This document shows positions 5,628-5,793 of a DNA stretch of 5,793 bases, one piece after another (the first letter of the stretch is position 1; each line of letters begins with the position of its first letter). Source of the DNA: Desulfobacteraceae bacterium (lineage in GTDB: Bacteria > Desulfobacterota > Desulfobacteria > Desulfobacterales > UBA11574). A program made the position numbers and the translations under genes. The stretch covers positions 1 to 5,793 of the forward strand of contig JABMQM010000631.1 in NCBI GenBank assembly GCA_013203195.1. Reading direction: 5' to 3'. Under the pieces are notes generated by a model. It did no database searches, had not been told where the DNA came from, and was given only the letters and a program-made list of their open reading frames with translations.

Positions 5628-5793
5628 TTAATTACGTTGCTTAAGATTTTTATTCTTAATAACTTCAAAGTTTATTTTTTTTATCAATCTGTTTTTAAGG
5701 AAAACCAATGGGATGTTTTCAAACAAATCTAGACCAGCATCAACATCAGCGGTACTTAGATTAACACACCGACTACCGTAGCCAAAGCAGCGC
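5628..5793 (-). CDS. C-terminal end of an unrecognised protein (partial)
   Basis: An open frame of 54 codons runs from the right edge to TAA at 5628-5630, ten bases before the DUF4405 start. Its stop overlaps the ribosome site of that gene, which is typical of operon neighbours. The visible part begins RCFGYGSRCVNLS, with two cysteines seven residues apart, continues with DVDAGLDLFENIPLVFLKNR, and ends in a basic, Asn/Lys-rich tail. The cysteines might bind a metal or cluster, but I do not recognise the family and the N-terminus is missing. Confidence 0.5.
   Translation of the reverse strand, partial: RCFGYGSRCVNLSTADVDAGLDLFENIPLVFLKNRLIKKINFEVIKNKNLKQRN

Overview
The window looks like chromosomal DNA of an anaerobic, selenocysteine-using bacterium, most likely a Desulfobacterota (deltaproteobacterial) relative. 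This is inferred from in-frame UGA codons with bacterial SECIS-like hairpins, a DsrE-like protein, a DUF2284 metal-binding domain, a cobalamin-dependent-type radical SAM enzyme and moderate GC content. No taxon can be fixed from the sequence alone.

Left part (1-1504). A truncated, exported metallo-beta-lactamase-fold protein (minus strand) is divergent from a PaaI/hotdog thioesterase (570-1004, plus strand). The thioesterase ends in a strong intrinsic terminator. The 500 bp that follow hold no credible gene, but contain two diverged direct copies of a repeat of about 165-180 bp (1071-1236 and 1312-1491).

Right part (1505-5793). Everything is on the minus strand and reads from high to low coordinates: a partial unknown gene (C-terminus only), a small DUF4405 cytochrome b-like membrane protein, a 48-residue single-span membrane microprotein, a DsrE-like selenoprotein, a methyltransferase-DUF2284 fusion, a broken short-chain dehydrogenase, a TIGR04076-type small protein and a B12-binding-type radical SAM protein. 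Spacing is tight from the right edge to the fusion gene, which suggests one operon whose promoter lies outside the window.

The main result is that standard-code gene calling hides three selenocysteine codons. The DsrE-like gene continues through UGA 4924-4926 to a UIPC motif and its normal C-terminus (117 residues). The ArsM-like methyltransferase continues through UGA 4149-4151 into its own C-terminus, then without any other stop into a DUF2284 domain. That domain itself continues through a second UGA (3567-3569) to its conserved C-terminus. The result is one 459-residue protein with two predicted selenocysteines. Each UGA is followed by a perfect or near-perfect stem whose three-base apical loop starts exactly 24 bases after the UGA. 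The loops are GGA, GUG and GGU, all starting with G, as the bacterial SECIS model expects.

Together the genes suggest a membrane-linked thiol/selenol redox and methyl-transfer module. It may handle a metalloid or sulfur/selenium species. The substrate is not evident from the sequence.
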